46,962 nt of DNA from Rhodospirillaceae bacterium bin65. GTDB taxonomy: Bacteria; Pseudomonadota; Alphaproteobacteria; Bin65. Position 1 is the first letter of the stretch; each line of letters opens with the position of its first letter. Positions 23,833 to 35,214 of the stretch are shown here, in pieces. The stretch covers positions 1-46,962 of the forward strand of contig MPMX01000034.1 in assembly GCA_002238725.1 (NCBI GenBank), read 5' to 3'. The notes below the pieces were generated by a model that had not been told where the DNA came from, ran no database searches, and saw nothing but the letters and a program-made list of their open reading frames with translations. A program made the translations under genes and the position numbers.

Positions 23833-24345
23833 ATGACCATGCAGCGCTATCCGCGCACGATCCTGCGCAACGATTACATTCGCGCCGGCGGCGGCGTGGC
23901 CCTGTGCGTGCCGCTGGCTGCTGTTTCGCAGGGAAGTTCGTTTGGTTTCTGGCTATTTGTGGGCCTGACACTGCTATTTGCCGTTTTCGGCGCGCGGACT
24001 TGGCTGCGCGGTCGTGCCGAATACAGATTGACCGAAGCGGGACTCCTGCGCACAAATGTCGCGCTCAAAGGGCAGGCGGCGACCGGGATCGCATGGTCGG
24101 AACTGTCGGGCCTGACGCTGCGCTTCTATCCTCTGCGCCGCGACAGATCCGACGGATGGATGCAATTGATTGTGCGTGGATCCGGCGCGCGCCTGTCCAT
24201 CGATTCGACGCTTGAGGACTTCGACGCCATCGCCGAAGCGGCGCTGGCGGCCGGACTACGCAACGACCTGCCGATGACCCAGACTACACTGGCGAATTTC
24301 CGGGCTCTTGGTTTCTCACCCGAGAAACCTGCGGACTCTGGCTGA
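23833..24345 (+). CDS. Small membrane protein, possible PH-like domain
   Basis: I do not recognise this 170-residue protein with certainty. Two hydrophobic segments (GGGVALCVPLAAVS and FWLFVGLTLLFAVFGA, residues 18-52) are followed by a soluble part reading RAEYRLTEAGLLRTN, GIAWSELSGLTLRFYPL and WMQLIVRGSGARLSID. Two short helices and then a beta-rich domain of this kind resemble bacterial PH-like (YdbT/YcdB-type) membrane proteins. The gene starts three bases after the deacetylase-like gene and ends 18 bases before the ABC ATPase gene, so it is in the operon. Confidence 0.65.
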   Translation: MTMQRYPRTILRNDYIRAGGGVALCVPLAAVSQGSSFGFWLFVGLTLLFAVFGARTWLRGRAEYRLTEAGLLRTNVALKGQAATGIAWSELSGLTLRFYPLRRDRSDGWMQLIVRGSGARLSIDSTLEDFDAIAEAALAAGLRNDLPMTQTTLANFRALGFSPEKPADSG

Positions 24346-24363
24346 CCGTAAGGCGGCCAAATC

Positions 24364-26258
<1,895 letters not shown>

Positions 26259-26262
<4 letters not shown>

Positions 26263-28193
26263 CCGCCCGGAAGCTGTTCATTGCCGCATTCGTCCTGTTT
26301 GCAGCGTATCGTGCGGGCGGCAACGTAGCAGCGTACGCAACTTCTTATATCGAGCCGCCTTGGTTCAATCCGAAGATTGCAGCCGGTGTCCTGCCGCCCA
26401 TCGCTTTGCGACTGCCGGAGGCGCCGTCCGTCGTTTCCTTCGCCGGCACCGCGAAGAAACCGGGTCGATACGGCGGTTCGCTGACCATGCTGATGGCGCG
26501 GGCCAAGGATACGCGGATGGCCGTGGTGTACGGTTATGCCCGGCTCGTGGCCTATGACACCCGCTACCAGCTCAGACCGGATATCCTGGAACGATTCGAG
26601 GTGAAGGAAGGCCGGATCTTTACCTTCACCCTGCGCAAGGGCCATCGCTGGTCCGACGGCGCGCCCTTCACCACCGACGATTTCCGGTATTGGTGGGAAG
26701 CCGTGGTACAAAACAAGGTGCTGTCCCGCTTCGGTGTGCCCCAGGCCCTGCTGGTCGACGGCCGAATCCCGAGAGTGGAGTTCATTGACCGGTACACTGT
26801 CCGTTACAGCTGGCGGAAACCGAACCCTTATTTCCTGCCGGCTCTGGCCGGCCCGCGGCCACTCTACCTGTACATGCCGCGCCACTACATGAAGCGCTTC
26901 CACATCGACCATGCGGAGAAGAAACTCCTCCGAAAGATGACGAAAAAAGGCAAGAAGCCGGATGGCTGGGCGAAATTCCATCGCAAGCGCGGCCGAATGT
27001 ACCGCTTCCAGAACCCCGCGCTGCCGACATTGCAACCCTGGATACCAACCACGACGCCGCCGGCGGACCGGTATGTTTTCCTCCGCAACCCATTCTTCCA
27101 CCGGGTCGACCGGAACGGCCGCCAACTGCCCTACATCGACCGACTTGTCTTCATTATCGCCGACAGCAAGATCGTCGCCGCCAAGGCCGGCGTCGGCGAA
27201 ACCGACCTGCAGGGCCGCTATCTGCGCTTCACCGATTTCACCTTCCTCAAGCGCGGCGAAGCACGGGGCAAGCACAAGGTATACCAGTGGCAGACCGCCG
27301 TCGGTGCGCAGATCGCGCTCTATCCGAACCTGAACCACAAGGATCCGGTGTGGCGCAGACTGTTCGGCGACGTTCGCTTCCGGCGCGCGCTCTCCATGGG
27401 CATCGACCGGCGCGAGATCAACCAGGTCATGTATTACGGGCTGGCCACGGAGGGCGGTAATACGGTCCTGCCGGGCAGCCCCCTGTTCCGGCCGGAATTC
27501 CGCAAGGCATGGGCGCATTTCGACCCTGAAAAGGCGAATGCTTTGCTGGATGGGATCGGCCTGCGCGACCGCGACAGCGAGGGCTATCGCCTGCTGCCCG
27601 ACGGACGACCGCTGGAAATCATCGTCGAGGCGGCCTCGGAAGGCAGCGAGTACACCGACGCCATGCGCCTGATCAAGGATTCCTGGCACCGGATCGGCAT
27701 TCGCCTGTTCCAGAAAAACACCCGGCGCGAGATGTTCCGCCGGCGGGTCTATGCCGGGCTGACCCATGTCGCCATGTGGTCGGGCATTGACTATGCCAAT
27801 GTCCGGCCGGAAAATCCGCCGCTGGCCCTGGCGCCGACCGACCAGGTCCAACTCCAATGGTCGCAATGGGGCCTGTACTATGCGAGCAAGGGCCGGTCGG
27901 GCCAGAAGCCGACCGATCCGGGGGCGATACGGCTGATCGAATTGCTGCACCGCTGGGAGGCGGCAGGGACGACGGCGCAACGCCGTGAAATATGGCACCG
28001 GATGCTGCAAATCTCCGCCGACCGGATTTATTCAATCGGCATTGTCGGCGGCGTAATCCAGCCGATTGTAGTCAACGTGCGGTTGCGTAACGTGCCGAAA
28101 ACCGGGATCTGGGCCTGGAACCCGGGCGCCCATCTGGGCATTTACCGGCCGGATACCTTCTGGTTCGCGAAACCGTCCGGCACGACCCACTGA
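26259..28193 (+). CDS. Extracellular solute-binding protein, family 5 (peptide/YejA type)
   Basis: The 644-residue protein is a large peptide-type periplasmic binding protein. An N-terminal hydrophobic segment (KLFIAAFVLFAAY) serves as signal peptide or anchor. The family 5 signature region is seen as RKGHRWSDGAPFTTDDFRYW, with FRRALSMGIDRREINQVMYY further on. Length (over 600 residues) points to the YejA/microcin C-binding class. A GTG start overlaps the stop of the ATPase gene. The order ATPase - binding protein - permease - permease differs from the usual yejABEF order. The ligand may be a peptide or peptide conjugate; it cannot be read. Confidence 0.88.
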
Positions 28194-28240
28194 AGATGCC
28201 GCGCCGCCGCTCAATCCACGCGTGCTGACCGGTCCGGCTG

Positions 28241-29239
28241 ATGCTCCGCTACGTCGCCCATCGCCTGCTGATCATGGTGCCGACGCTGATCGCAATCAGC
28301 TTCATCGTGTTCGTCGTCATCCAGCTGCCGCCCGGCGACTATCTGACAACACTTATCGAGGAGCTCCGGGAGCTGGGCGAACCGGCCGACCTGAAACAGA
28401 TCGAAGCCCTGCGCGAAGAGTACGGCCTCGATCAACCCTTCCTGATCCAGTATGTCGAATGGGTCGCCGGGCTGGTTCAGGGCGACCTCGGTTATTCCTT
28501 CGAATACGAACAGCCGGTTGCCGATGTCGTCGGCGACCGGCTCTGGCTGTCCTTCATCGTCTCGGTCGCGACCATCATCTTCACCTGGATCGTCGCCTTC
28601 CCGATCGGCGTCTATTCCGCGACGCACCAGTATAGCTGGGCCGACAATTCCCTCACCTTCCTCGGCTTCCTGGGGCTGGCGACGCCTAACTTCCTGCTCG
28701 CGCTGGTCATGGTCTACTTCGCGAATGTCTGGTTCGGCACCGAAATCGGCGGCCTGATGGACGAGCGGTATATCGGCCAGCCGTGGAGCTGGGGGAAGAT
28801 CGTCTCGGTCCTTGAGCATCTGTGGATTCCGGTGATCGTGATCGGCACCTCCGGAACCGCCGGGATGATCCGCCGCCTGCGCGCCAACCTGCTCGACGAG
28901 CTGCAGAAGCAATATGTCGTGACCGGCCGGGCCAAGGGCCTGCCGCCGTTTCGACTGCTCGTCAAATATCCGCTGCGCATGTCGCTCAACCCGTTCATCT
29001 CGGATATCGGCGACCTGCTGCCCCAAGTGATTTCCGGCGCAGTCATTGTCTCGGTGGTGCTCAACCTGCCGACAACCGGCAAGATGCTCTATGAGGCGTT
29101 GCTCAGCCAGGACATGTATCTGGCGGGCTCTTTCCTGATGTTCCTCGCCCTGCTGACCGTGCTCGGCGTGCTGGTCTCCGATCTGGCGCTGGCGCTGCTC
29201 GATCCGCGGATCCGGCTTCAGGGACGGGCGGCGAGATGA
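28241..29239 (+). CDS. Peptide ABC transporter permease, DppB/YejB type
   Basis: This 332-residue inner-membrane protein has the binding-protein-dependent transport permease fold: MLRYVAHRLLIMVPTLIAIS at the start, then about six helices. The EAA loop that contacts the ATPase is visible as QYVVTGRAKGLPPFRLLVKYP. A roughly 25-residue insertion after the first helix (IEELRELGEPADLKQIEALR) is typical of DppB-like permeases. It starts 47 bases after the binding-protein gene and overlaps the next permease gene by four bases. Confidence 0.9.
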   Translation: MLRYVAHRLLIMVPTLIAISFIVFVVIQLPPGDYLTTLIEELRELGEPADLKQIEALREEYGLDQPFLIQYVEWVAGLVQGDLGYSFEYEQPVADVVGDRLWLSFIVSVATIIFTWIVAFPIGVYSATHQYSWADNSLTFLGFLGLATPNFLLALVMVYFANVWFGTEIGGLMDERYIGQPWSWGKIVSVLEHLWIPVIVIGTSGTAGMIRRLRANLLDELQKQYVVTGRAKGLPPFRLLVKYPLRMSLNPFISDIGDLLPQVISGAVIVSVVLNLPTTGKMLYEALLSQDMYLAGSFLMFLALLTVLGVLVSDLALALLDPRIRLQGRAAR

Positions 29240-30435
29240 CCGGGCCGACGGCACCCCCGCCCGGCGGCAACGGTTCGCCGGCCGGGCCGGCCAACGAACG
29301 CTTCGTTTCCGAGGCGCCGTTCGATCCGCATTCCATCGAAGCGCTGACGCCGGAACAGGAGCGCCATTACCTGGCCGGCCAGTGGAAGCTGATGTGGTGG
29401 AAGCTGCGGCGCCACAAGATCGCAGTGTTCTGCGGCGGCTTGCTGGCCTTCATGTATGTATGCGCCATGCTGGCGGAGCTGCTGGTCCCCTACAACATGT
29501 CGGCGCGCCACACCGGCTTCATCTATGCGCCGCCGCAAGCCGTCCGGCTATTCCACGAGGGGCGCTTTGTCGGCCCGTTCGTCTACGGCCTGAAATACAA
29601 GCTGGATCGCGCTACGCTGCAGCGTACATATACGGTCGACCGTTCAAAAATAAACCGCGTCCGTTTCCTGTGCCGGGGCGATGCGTACCGATTCTGGGGC
29701 CTGGCTCCCCTGAACGTGCGCCTTTTCTGTCCCGCGAGGGATGGCACGCTGTTCCTCCTCGGCACCGACCGGATGGGGCGGGACATGTTTTCCCGGCTCG
29801 TCATCGGATCGCGGATTTCGCTCACCATCGGCTTTATCGGCGTTGCGATCAGCTTCCTTCTGGGCATCGTGATCGGCGGGTTGGCCGGCTACTACGGTGG
29901 TTGGGTCGATTCAATCGTCCAGCGTATCATCGAGGTTTTGCGTTCCTTCCCGGTGCTGCCGCTTTGGATGGCGCTGTCCGCCGCCCTGCCGGTCACCTGG
30001 TCGCCATTGTGGATCTATTTCGGCATCACCATGATCCTCGGCCTGCTCGACTGGACCGGCCTCGCCCGCGCCGTACGATCCAAACTGTTCGCCTTGCGCG
30101 AGGAGGATTTCGCCACGGCTGCGCAACTGATGGGTGCCAGCCCGCGCCGAATTATCGGTCGGCATCTGCTGCCCAGTTTCACCAGCCACCTGATCGCCTC
30201 GGCGACCCTTTCCATCCCGGCGATGATCCTGGGCGAGACGGCGTTGAGCTTTCTGGGCCTGGGCCTGAAGCCGCCGATCACGAGCTGGGGCGTGTTACTG
30301 TCCGAAGCACAGAATATCAATGTTGTGGCGCTCTATCCTTGGCTCATGCTGCCGGTGGTGCCGGTGATCGTTACTGTGCTGACCTTTAACTTCCTGGGCG
30401 ACGGCCTGCGAGACGCGGCGGATCCGTACAAGTGA
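29236..30435 (+). CDS. Peptide ABC transporter permease, DppC/YejE type
   Basis: This 399-residue permease partners the preceding gene. A cytoplasmic N-terminal stretch rich in Pro/Gly (residues 1-45) leads to the first helix (IAVFCGGLLAFMYVCAMLAE). A periplasmic insertion of about 100 residues before LGTDRMGRDMFSRLV is longer than in DppC and matches YejE-like permeases. The EAA loop is FATAAQLMGASPRRIIGRHLLP and the closing part VTVLTFNFLGDGLRDAADP is classical. It is the last gene of the rightward operon, 16 bases from the convergent adenylate cyclase gene. Confidence 0.9.
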   Translation: MTGPTAPPPGGNGSPAGPANERFVSEAPFDPHSIEALTPEQERHYLAGQWKLMWWKLRRHKIAVFCGGLLAFMYVCAMLAELLVPYNMSARHTGFIYAPPQAVRLFHEGRFVGPFVYGLKYKLDRATLQRTYTVDRSKINRVRFLCRGDAYRFWGLAPLNVRLFCPARDGTLFLLGTDRMGRDMFSRLVIGSRISLTIGFIGVAISFLLGIVIGGLAGYYGGWVDSIVQRIIEVLRSFPVLPLWMALSAALPVTWSPLWIYFGITMILGLLDWTGLARAVRSKLFALREEDFATAAQLMGASPRRIIGRHLLPSFTSHLIASATLSIPAMILGETALSFLGLGLKPPITSWGVLLSEAQNINVVALYPWLMLPVVPVIVTVLTFNFLGDGLRDAADPYK

Positions 30436-30451
30436 GACGTTGCGGGCGCCC

Positions 30452-31840
30452 TCAGCGAGCGGTGACGTAGGCCAGATCGACCGGCTCCGAGACATCGTCG
30501 ATGTCCGAAGCGACTGTTCGCTCGTATTTTAATGATGGCTCAAATTTCTGATCGACCGCGCGGTCCAGGGTTTCGGCCGTCGTCATGATTTGCGCGTTCA
30601 GGCCCTTGCCGTGCTTATCCAGTTTTGCGGCCAGGTTCACCGGATCTCCGATGACGGTGTATTCTAGGCGGCTCTCGTCGCCGATCGCACCGAAAACGAG
30701 CGGGCCGGCAGTGACCGCGACCGCCACCCTGAGCGCTGGCTTCCCTTCGGCCTGCCGCGCTTCGGCCCATCGATCCGCTGCCACGGCAATGGCTTCCGCA
30801 GCACGCAGCGCATCGGCCGCGCAAGCCGCCGACGGCACGGTAGCGCCGAAAGTCGCCAGAATGCCGTCGCCCATGAATTTGTCGATCGAGCCGCCGTTTT
30901 CCTGAATTGCGGGCACCAGCCGAGCCTGATACTCGGTCAGGACTTCGATGACCTCGTTAGCCGGCAGGGCGGCGGCGCGGCGCGTGAAGCCGCGAATATC
31001 GGTCATCAGGATGGCGGCATCGCGCTGTTGGCCTTCGCCGGCGTGGATTTCCTCTTTGGCCCGGGTGATCTGGTCCGCGATTTCCGGGCTGAAAAACCGC
31101 GACAGCGCTACGGCGGCGGCATGTTCTTCGGCACCGCGCACCAGGGTCTTGCGCGCGCGCATGATCGCGACCGCCAGAATTGCCGTAACCAGCACGATCG
31201 TGATGATCTTGTCGAATTCCGCGCCCAGCAGAATCCGGTTTGCGGTCAGGTACTCGACATAGTCCCGGGTCAACCCGGACATGCCGCCGGCGTAGACGAT
31301 GGCGTAACCGATCATCGCCAGCCAGCCGGCGGCGGCGGCGCACCCGGCCAGCACGACGTAGCGCGAATCGAACCGGAGCGCGCGGATCGCAATGAACAGG
31401 AAGACATAGAGCAGCGTCGGCGCCTTCAGATAGAAGGCCGGTGGCTGGCCGTAGTCGATATGAAAAGACCAGATGATGCCCAGGAGCAGCATCATGTCCG
31501 CGACGACGGACAGGGCGAGGAACCAGGCCGGCAGGCTAATCCGGTAGGATAGCGCTAGCCTCAGCAGGGTGAACAAGAAATAGGCCAGCAGCGCCCACCC
31601 GATCGGCCGCGCATATACGGCGGTTTCATGGGTCTTGGGCGACAACAGGAACAACACCCCCAGACCGACGATCACGGAAAACTGTATCCAGCCGATCAGC
31701 CGTTCGCTGGCGTCACGCTGCCGATCGATCGCTTCCCGGATTCGCGGCGCGACATCGGCCTCGTCCCGGCCCCGGAGCTGTGCGACTGCCGAGCGGACTG
31801 CGGAAAGAACCGATAATTCGGGATCATTCGGCGTTTTCAT
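30452..31840 (-). CDS. Membrane-bound class III adenylate cyclase
   Basis: The 462-residue protein has six predicted membrane helices (about residues 51-227) and a C-terminal class III cyclase domain. Metal-binding aspartates are Asp281 (LMTDIRGFT) and Asp325 (KFMGDGILATFG); Lys321 supports ATP rather than GTP as substrate; Asn402 and Lys406 in VNLAAKLD sit at the transition-state positions, with Lys in place of the more usual Arg. ATG 31840 is chosen since AGGA lies five bases ahead; a frame open further upstream would run through a 40-bp dyad (31867-31906). The product cAMP could feed the cNMP-binding protein at 14094. Confidence 0.9.
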   Translation of the reverse strand: MKTPNDPELSVLSAVRSAVAQLRGRDEADVAPRIREAIDRQRDASERLIGWIQFSVIVGLGVLFLLSPKTHETAVYARPIGWALLAYFLFTLLRLALSYRISLPAWFLALSVVADMMLLLGIIWSFHIDYGQPPAFYLKAPTLLYVFLFIAIRALRFDSRYVVLAGCAAAAGWLAMIGYAIVYAGGMSGLTRDYVEYLTANRILLGAEFDKIITIVLVTAILAVAIMRARKTLVRGAEEHAAAVALSRFFSPEIADQITRAKEEIHAGEGQQRDAAILMTDIRGFTRRAAALPANEVIEVLTEYQARLVPAIQENGGSIDKFMGDGILATFGATVPSAACAADALRAAEAIAVAADRWAEARQAEGKPALRVAVAVTAGPLVFGAIGDESRLEYTVIGDPVNLAAKLDKHGKGLNAQIMTTAETLDRAVDQKFEPSLKYERTVASDIDDVSEPVDLAYVTAR

Positions 31841-31866
31841 TTGTTCCTGTGAATGCTGCATACGTT

Positions 31867-31906
31867 TTGTATCCTGTATACCATTGCGCATGGATAATGG
31901 ATACAA
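31867..31906. promoter_or_regulatory. 40-bp imperfect dyad at the adenylate cyclase promoter
   Basis: TTGTATCC (31867-31874) pairs perfectly with GGATACAA (31899-31906). Nested inside, CCAT (31881) pairs with ATGG (31890) around the same centre, and GTATACC and GGATAA lie between. This gives four half-sites of a GTAT(A)CC type within 27 bases of the cyclase start. GntR-family operators have similar GTATAC cores, so a repressor site is a fair guess; an mRNA hairpin is the alternative. Confidence 0.55.
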
Positions 31907-32015
31907 CTGACATCCGGTCCGGCCGGGCCTATCGACGGGGCCTCTGTGCCAGTCATGCTGGAAGTCCCGATCGATTTCGGATCGTGCAACCCCGTTCCGT
32001 TGCGCCGCGCCGACG

Positions 32016-32867
32016 CTACGGCCGCAGAACCAGCCCTTCGCGGGCGACCGTCGTCGATGCGAAGATACCCTGCGCCTGGCCGGCAATCCGGTCCATATCG
32101 TCGTCGGTGTGTTCCGGTGCATGATGGAAAATGACGTAACGGCCGACGCAGCCGCGTTCGGCAAGTTCTGCGCCGGCTTCCCAGGTCGAATGGCCCCATC
32201 CCCTGAATGCCGGATACTCCGCCGCCGTATAGGTGGCGTCGTAGATGAAAATGTCGGCGCCCTCGATCAGCCCGAGTATGTTTGTGTCGATTTTTCCTTC
32301 GATATGCTCGGTATCCGTCACATAGCAAATCGACCGGCCGCCCGACTCGATCCGGTAGCCGGTCGCACCGTTGGGGTGATTGAGCGGCGCGGTACGAACC
32401 GCGACGCCTTCCTGCAACTCAAGGGATTCGCCGGCGCGAAACTCCTCGAAAACGATCTCCGCGCCGACTGCCTCCAGCGGCACCGGGAAGATCGGCGCTT
32501 CGATCAGGCGCAGGAACACGTCGCGCAGCCGGACATCGCTGTCCCAAAGATGGCCCGCGTGGATGCGCAGCCGGTTGCCCGGTTCGAACAGCGGAGCAAA
32601 GAAGGGCATCCCGACGATGTGGTCGATATGGGTATGGGTCAGCAGGATGTCGGTATCGACGGGCCCCGCGGCATCCAGTTCCGCTCCCAGCGCTCGCAGG
32701 CCGGTACCGGCGTCCAGAATGAACAGATGGCCGGCGCAGCGCACTTCGAGGCACGAGGTGTTGCCGCCGTAGCGGGCATAGTCGCTTCCGGGACAGGCGA
32801 CCGTGCCGCGGACGCCCCGGAAGCGGACGAAAAAGTCCTCGTTGTGTGTCGCGCTGGAGGCGTTCAT
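32016..32867 (-). CDS. Metallo-beta-lactamase-fold hydrolase
   Basis: The 283-residue protein has the full zinc-site motif HTHIDH (His78, His80, Asp82, His83), with later ligands in NHPNGATGY, YVTDTEH and FHHAPEHTDDD. The N-terminal VRGTVACPGSDYARYGGNTSCLE-like region (split here for length: RGTVACPGSDYARYG, then GNTSCLEV) is typical of the PhnP/cyclic-phosphodiesterase branch of the fold. Cyclic nucleotide phosphodiesterase activity is one possibility, attractive because an adenylate cyclase gene follows on the same strand, but other phosphodiester substrates are just as compatible. It is preceded 47 bases upstream by the response-regulator gene. Confidence 0.82.
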   Translation of the reverse strand: MNASSATHNEDFFVRFRGVRGTVACPGSDYARYGGNTSCLEVRCAGHLFILDAGTGLRALGAELDAAGPVDTDILLTHTHIDHIVGMPFFAPLFEPGNRLRIHAGHLWDSDVRLRDVFLRLIEAPIFPVPLEAVGAEIVFEEFRAGESLELQEGVAVRTAPLNHPNGATGYRIESGGRSICYVTDTEHIEGKIDTNILGLIEGADIFIYDATYTAAEYPAFRGWGHSTWEAGAELAERGCVGRYVIFHHAPEHTDDDMDRIAGQAQGIFASTTVAREGLVLRP

Positions 32868-32914
32868 CGCGGCGGGCGGGGTTCTCCGGGCCGGTGGCGG
32901 GCTCGACCGGCCGG

Positions 32915-33619
32915 CTACGGTGCCAGCCGGTAACCGCCCGGCTCCGTCACCAGTATCTCGGCCTGGCCCGGGTTCTTCTCGATTTTCTGGCGCAGCCGGT
33001 ACACATGGGTTTCCAGCGTATGGGTCGTGACATTGGCGTTGTAGCCCCAGACGTCGGTAAGCAGCGTCTCGCGCGAGACGGTTTCGCCATTCGCGCGGTA
33101 GAGGAACTTGAGGATCGCCGTTTCCTTTTCGGTCAGCCGGACTTTCTGTCCCGTCTCGTCGGCAACGAGCAGTTTCATTGCCGGCCGGAAGGTGTAGTGA
33201 CCGATCGTAAAGACCGCGTCCTCGCTCGCCTCGTGCTGCCGGACGTGGGCACGGAGCCGCGCGAGCAGCACCCCGAGCCGAAAAGGTTTGGTGACATAGT
33301 CGTTGGCGCCGGCATCCAGGCCCAAGATGGCGTCGGCGTCGCTATCGGCCCCAGTCAGCATGATGATCGGCGCCTTGACCCCGTTCCGCCTTAGCAGGCG
33401 GCAAAGCTCCCTGCCGTCCATGTCCGGCAGGCGGACATCGAGCAGGACGGCGTCGTAGCGCGCTTCCTTGACCTTGTTCAGCGCTTCCGCCGCAGTTACC
33501 GCAATATCGGTCGCAAATTCTTCGTGAAGCCGGAACTGTTCGACCAGCGATTCCCGGAAATCGGTATCGTCGTCGACTAGAAGAAGTTGCTTACCGGGGC
33601 CGGGCGGGCGTTTGTTCAC
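32915..33619 (-). CDS. OmpR-family DNA-binding response regulator
   Basis: The 234-residue protein has a receiver domain with the acid pocket LLLVDDDTDF, phosphoacceptor Asp61 in LLDVRLPDMDG, MLTGADSD and the lysine of VTKPF, followed by a winged-helix OmpR/PhoB output domain ending VTTHTLETHVYRLRQKIE and TEPGGYRLAP. No sensor kinase gene is adjacent, so it is an orphan in this window. The start is GTG 33619; a TTG at 33634 is the alternative, and neither has a strong ribosome site. A weak promoter (TTGTGC, 18 bases, TATCTT at 33693-33722 on this strand) lies upstream. Confidence 0.87.
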   Translation of the reverse strand: MNKRPPGPGKQLLLVDDDTDFRESLVEQFRLHEEFATDIAVTAAEALNKVKEARYDAVLLDVRLPDMDGRELCRLLRRNGVKAPIIMLTGADSDADAILGLDAGANDYVTKPFRLGVLLARLRAHVRQHEASEDAVFTIGHYTFRPAMKLLVADETGQKVRLTEKETAILKFLYRANGETVSRETLLTDVWGYNANVTTHTLETHVYRLRQKIEKNPGQAEILVTEPGGYRLAP

Positions 33620-33776
33620 TGGCTGGGCCTGCAAGCTTTATTGGACGATAGAAGGCGGTCGACCGCAGCCGCGCCAGCGAATATCTGCTGACAAGATAGG
33701 CCCGGAACCCCCTTTAGCACAATCGTTTCCGGTTACCGCCCGGACCCACTTTCAAAGACTTTTTATATAGCCTTCG

Positions 33777-34460
33777 CTACACGGATGCCGTTGCAGGCGG
33801 CGCCTTTCTTGGACCGAAAATGGCGGTACCGAGGCGAACATAGGTCGCACCCTGTTCGATCGCGGCGGCGTAGTCGGCGCTCATGCCCATGCTGAGATGG
33901 CGCAAATCCCCGTCACGGGCCAATTTTGCCAGGAGGGCGAAATGGGGCACCGGCTCCTGGTCGACGGGCGGGATGCACATCAGGCCGGTCACGGCAAGGC
34001 CAAGATTGTGGCAGTGCCGTACAAAGGATGCCGTATCGGCAGGCGCGACACCGCTTTTTTGGAGCTCTTCACCGGTATTGACCTGGACGAAACAGTCGAT
34101 CTGACGGCCCTGCCGTTCCTGTTCCCGGGCTATCGCAGCTGCGAGTTTCGGCCGGTCGACCGTTTCGATCGCATCGAAAAGAGCCACGGCGTCGGCGGTC
34201 TTGTTAGTTTGCAGGTGGCCGATCAAATGCAACCGGATGTCCGGGTACAGGGCTTTCAGTTCCGGCCATTTTCCTTGCGCTTCCTGAACCCGGTTTTCGC
34301 CGAACAACCGGTGGCCGGCACTCACGACGGGCCGAATGGCCTCCGGCGTCCAGGACTTCGTCACAGCAACCAGCGACACCGCATCCTCCGGGCGCCCGGC
34401 TTGCCGGCACGCCTGGCGGATCGCATCCAGAACGCGACCGAGATTGTTGCGAGTGTCCAT
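33777..34460 (-). CDS. YggS-family pyridoxal-phosphate homeostasis protein
   Basis: The 227-residue protein is a PLP-binding TIM-barrel protein of the YggS/PLPBP family, which buffers vitamin B6 and affects amino-acid metabolism. The PLP lysine is Lys35 in LVAVTKSW. Other family motifs are FGENRVQEA, LHLIGHLQTNK, VQVNTGEE and LSMGMSADY, with RLGTAIFG at the end. Length is standard. It is divergent from the DUF3576 lipoprotein gene, as is usual in alphaproteobacteria. Confidence 0.93.
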   Translation of the reverse strand: MDTRNNLGRVLDAIRQACRQAGRPEDAVSLVAVTKSWTPEAIRPVVSAGHRLFGENRVQEAQGKWPELKALYPDIRLHLIGHLQTNKTADAVALFDAIETVDRPKLAAAIAREQERQGRQIDCFVQVNTGEELQKSGVAPADTASFVRHCHNLGLAVTGLMCIPPVDQEPVPHFALLAKLARDGDLRHLSMGMSADYAAAIEQGATYVRLGTAIFGPRKAPPATASV

Positions 34461-34467
34461 CGTCCGG

Positions 34468-34497
34468 TTAGCTTGAAACGGCCGGCACCATAGTCAA
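34468..34497 (-). promoter_or_regulatory. Possible promoter of the YggS gene
   Basis: On the minus strand TTGACT (34492-34497) is followed after 18 bases by AGCTAA (34468-34473). The -35 element is good and the -10 weak. The start codon at 34460 lies only eight bases after the -10, so the transcript would be leaderless or nearly so. Confidence 0.35.
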
Positions 34498-34634
34498 GCG
34501 TACCGGGCGGACGGTCCGGTGCGCAGGCGGGCCGCTCTTGGCCGAGGACAGCGATATCGGATATACCGAATTCGCCGCCGTTCGGGGTATCGGTCGGTGG
34601 CATGTCAGACAGATCCCGTTGGAACGAGAGCGAT

Positions 34635-35144
34635 ATGAGCGAAACAGGCGGCCCGGCCGATCCGGAATTTGCCTTCTGCCCGAAACCATCCTGCCCGCGT
34701 TGGCGACCCTGGGCAGCTACCATTGCGGTCCTAAGCCTCGCCTCGATTCTAGGCGGTTGTGTCAAAGAGGAGATTCGACCAGGCACCGCCGTGAACATCC
34801 ACGAGCGATACGCGCATGCGCGGGCTATCCGGCCTAACCCGGATCTTTGGGTTGCGGCAGGCAACCATGTCGGTTTCGCCCGAAAGAGAATGTCCGATCC
34901 GTTTGGCGGCGTACTGGCGACGGACTGGTACAGGCCGAAGAATGTGCCGGGCGAGCGGCTGCGTATAACCATCAACATTCTGGGCCCGGAGCTTGAGGCG
35001 AGAAATCTAAGGATCGCCATCTTCAGACAGGTGCGACGCGGCGGGGTCTGGCGTAACGGGCCGGTCAGCGCGTCCACTGTCGCCACCTTGCATACGAGGA
35101 TTATGCGCGCTGCGCGTCACCGCGCGGCCGCAAAGGGTGCCTGA
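34635..35144 (+). CDS. DUF3576 lipoprotein
   Basis: The 169-residue protein has a hydrophobic signal with a lipobox, LASILGGC, placing the lipidated cysteine at residue 42 after an unusually long, proline/cysteine-containing N-terminus. The mature part carries DUF3576: [20 protein letters not shown], then [20 protein letters not shown] and RRGGVWRNG. The family is found almost only in alphaproteobacteria, usually directly upstream of leuS; its role at the outer membrane is unknown. ATG 34635 follows GAGAG; an in-frame ATG at 34602 is possible. Confidence 0.82.
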   Translation: MSETGGPADPEFAFCPKPSCPRWRPWAATIAVLSLASILGGCVKEEIRPGTAVNIHERYAHARAIRPNPDLWVAAGNHVGFARKRMSDPFGGVLATDWYRPKNVPGERLRITINILGPELEARNLRIAIFRQVRRGGVWRNGPVSASTVATLHTRIMRAARHRAAAKGA

Positions 35145-35214
35145 TCCGGGGGTGGCCGCTGCGGCGCCCAGAATCCGGGCTTGCCGGAAACCGACAAACG
35201 GAGCTTCGCCGCCG

